DNA of 6,888 nt from Porphyromonadaceae bacterium UBA7572. Its GTDB lineage: Bacteria > Bacteroidota > Bacteroidia > Bacteroidales > Muribaculaceae. The position numbers were made by a program, and so were the translations under genes. Shown piece after piece: positions 5,823 to 6,888 of this stretch (position 1 is its first letter; every line of letters starts with the position of its first letter). Where the stretch lies: the NCBI GenBank assembly GCA_002476625.1, contig DLLC01000012.1, positions 1 through 6,888 of the forward strand, written 5' to 3'. Below the pieces are notes generated by a model. That model made no database searches, was not told the DNA's origin, and saw only the letters and a list, made by a program, of their open reading frames with translations.

Positions 5823-5854
5823 CAAAGTTACTTGTGCTTGTGGAATATACCAAA
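5823..5854 (-). promoter_or_regulatory. Promoter of tpiA
   Basis: On the minus strand: -33 TTTG (5854-5851), a 20-base spacer, then TAACTTTG (5830-5823), a full match to TAnnTTTG. The start of transcription would be near 5816, giving a leader of about 87 nt. The long leader fits a strongly expressed gene. Confidence 0.75.
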
Positions 5855-5884
5855 CTTTTTATCATTCTTTATCACAAATTTCAG

Positions 5885-5906
5885 TCGTGACGGAATCGTG
5901 ACGGAA
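5885..5906. repeat. Tandem 11-bp direct repeat upstream of the tpiA promoter
   Basis: TCGTGACGGAA occurs twice back to back (5885-5895 and 5896-5906). It lies about 30 bases upstream of the tpiA -33 element, in the 111-base gap between the DoxX-like gene and that promoter. No other convincing element or terminator is visible in this gap. Confidence 0.8.
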
Positions 5907-5940
5907 TGGGCTTGCCGATGCATACGCTCGCCTTTATGCG

Positions 5941-6888
5941 TCACTCTTCAGGCGTCTTTTGTGATTCTGCGTCTTTTGACGCTGGGGTTTTCTTCGCCTT
6001 TTTCCGCCTCACACGATAGATGCACAGCGCCAGCACATGGCTCCGGTTCACCACCAACAGTGCCACAAGCGACAGCAGAAACAGCCTTGTCAACCGCTCG
6101 ATCACTTCATCGGGGTGATAGTCTGAATTATAGCTCATCACGGAGCATTTTCCCGCCCTCACCTTGTCTCTGTCGAGCGATGCGAGAGTGCGTTTCCACA
6201 TCAGTTTTCCATTTTCCACCACCACCACGGCAGGATTTCCACGGGCCATGCTCTTCAGTTCGCTGTCGTCCATACGATAGATGGGATACGCAGCCATTGA
6301 AATGTCGTTCCACCAATGAATGTCGGCTTCTGTTGCCGGCGTAGCGGCAAACACCCTATAGCCCTGTGCCGTGGCATGGGCGCATATTTCATTGATGTCG
6401 AAAGAATAGCTGATGTTCACGCCTTTCAAGTCTGGGAATAGCAGCATCACCACCTTACCCGTGTCGGGCAGCACATCTTCAGTCACGTCCACACCATTAT
6501 CATAGATAGCGATCGGGGAGTCTGTGGCGCTATCAGCAGGCTCCTTGCCTTTCTTATAGTGGCGTTCCACAAATTCCCATCCGTCTTCCTCGTCGGGCAC
6601 GCTGTCGAGTGCGAACGATTTTTCTACGCCATTTTTCCTGTACACAAACACCATATCCTCGCCATTGCCGTCGGCATTAGCCGACACTCCTATCATGCTG
6701 CCCACAGGATAATGGGAGAAATCCACAAGTGGCTGAATAAAATAGCCATTGTAGGCCACACTGGCCACAAAAGCGAAAGAAAGTGCCCCCACCACCCAGT
6801 TCACTGCAGGGCCATAAATGCCATGAACCCTGCGGTTGAAAAAAGTGAGATACACCAGTGCCACCGTCAGCACCACATTCTTCCAGAA
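5941..6888 (-). CDS. C-terminal part of a DoxX-like inner-membrane protein (5' truncated)
   Basis: 315 residues are visible and the frame stays open to the right edge (beginning FWKNVVLTV), so the real start lies beyond it; the GTG at 6876 is internal. Two membrane segments open the visible part (about residues 4-17 and 31-51), the end of a DoxX-like bundle. A long extracytoplasmic region follows; its part at about 143-234 (GKVVMLLFPDL, then PAVVVVENGKLMWKRT with a Pro where thioredoxins have cis-Pro) resembles a thioredoxin fold, but there is no CxxC pair, so redox activity through that motif is unlikely. A last membrane segment (about 269-290, LFLLSLVALLVV) is followed by a basic tail RVRRKKAKK, pointing to a cytoplasmic C-terminus. 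I recall this family as the BT_3928-type protein of Bacteroidota, found beside tpiA; its function is unknown. It lies upstream of tpiA on the same strand without a visible terminator. Confidence 0.8.
   Translation of the reverse strand, partial: FWKNVVLTVALVYLTFFNRRVHGIYGPAVNWVVGALSFAFVASVAYNGYFIQPLVDFSHYPVGSMIGVSANADGNGEDMVFVYRKNGVEKSFALDSVPDEEDGWEFVERHYKKGKEPADSATDSPIAIYDNGVDVTEDVLPDTGKVVMLLFPDLKGVNISYSFDINEICAHATAQGYRVFAATPATEADIHWWNDISMAAYPIYRMDDSELKSMARGNPAVVVVENGKLMWKRTLASLDRDKVRAGKCSVMSYNSDYHPDEVIERLTRLFLLSLVALLVVNRSHVLALCIYRVRRKKAKKTPASKDAESQKTPEE

Noticed and set aside
5730..5825. Longer N-terminus of triosephosphate isomerase
   Set aside because: The family starts at MRKNIVAGNWKMN; the extra 32 residues correspond to the leader and part of the -7 element.
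5784..6344. Plus-strand open frame of 186 codons
   Set aside because: It runs antisense to the DoxX-like gene and the tpiA leader, has a Ser/Pro/Arg/Cys-rich shadow composition and no initiation context.

Overview
The window looks like a chromosomal segment from an anaerobic Bacteroidota species, most likely order Bacteroidales. The evidence is the promoter style: four sites match the Bacteroides-type -7 element TAnnTTTG, three of them with a TTTG or TTG-like -33 element about 19-20 bases upstream. Start codons also mostly lack a Shine-Dalgarno sequence, and the gene set DoxX-like protein, triosephosphate isomerase, SPOR protein and GTP cyclohydrolase I is a grouping I associate with this order. 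I cannot name the species.

Layout. The left third (1-2218) holds two plus-strand genes, 23 bases apart and probably one operon. The first is the C-terminal part of a protein whose start lies outside the window; it carries two weakly similar copies of an unrecognised domain. The second is a 546-residue helical-repeat (TPR-like) protein with a C-terminal cold-shock/OB-like domain. A strong intrinsic terminator (2241-2276) closes this operon. Everything to its right is on the minus strand: a secreted protein with a C-terminal dockerin-like double repeat (2309-3007), a tRNA operon (Gly-GCC, Gly-GCC, Leu-GAG; 3213-3501) with its own promoter and terminator, then folE, a SPOR-domain gene, tpiA and the C-terminal part of a DoxX-like membrane protein that runs off the right edge.

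How the genes relate. tpiA is central glycolysis, folE makes the pterin precursor from GTP, the SPOR protein is probably a peptidoglycan-binding envelope protein, and the DoxX-like protein is an inner-membrane protein with a thioredoxin-fold-like extracytoplasmic region. They do not form one pathway; they look like a conserved housekeeping neighbourhood with internal promoters in front of tpiA and the SPOR gene. The plus-strand pair looks accessory. Its helical-repeat plus OB architecture resembles partner proteins in predicted nucleic-acid-targeting conflict systems, but the effector genes, if any, lie to the left of the window, so this is inference only.

The most unusual items are the tandem-domain protein with its TPR-OB partner, a 14-bp inverted repeat that exactly overlays the -33 and -7 elements of the SPOR-gene promoter, and two identical tRNA-Gly genes of which only one encodes its CCA end.
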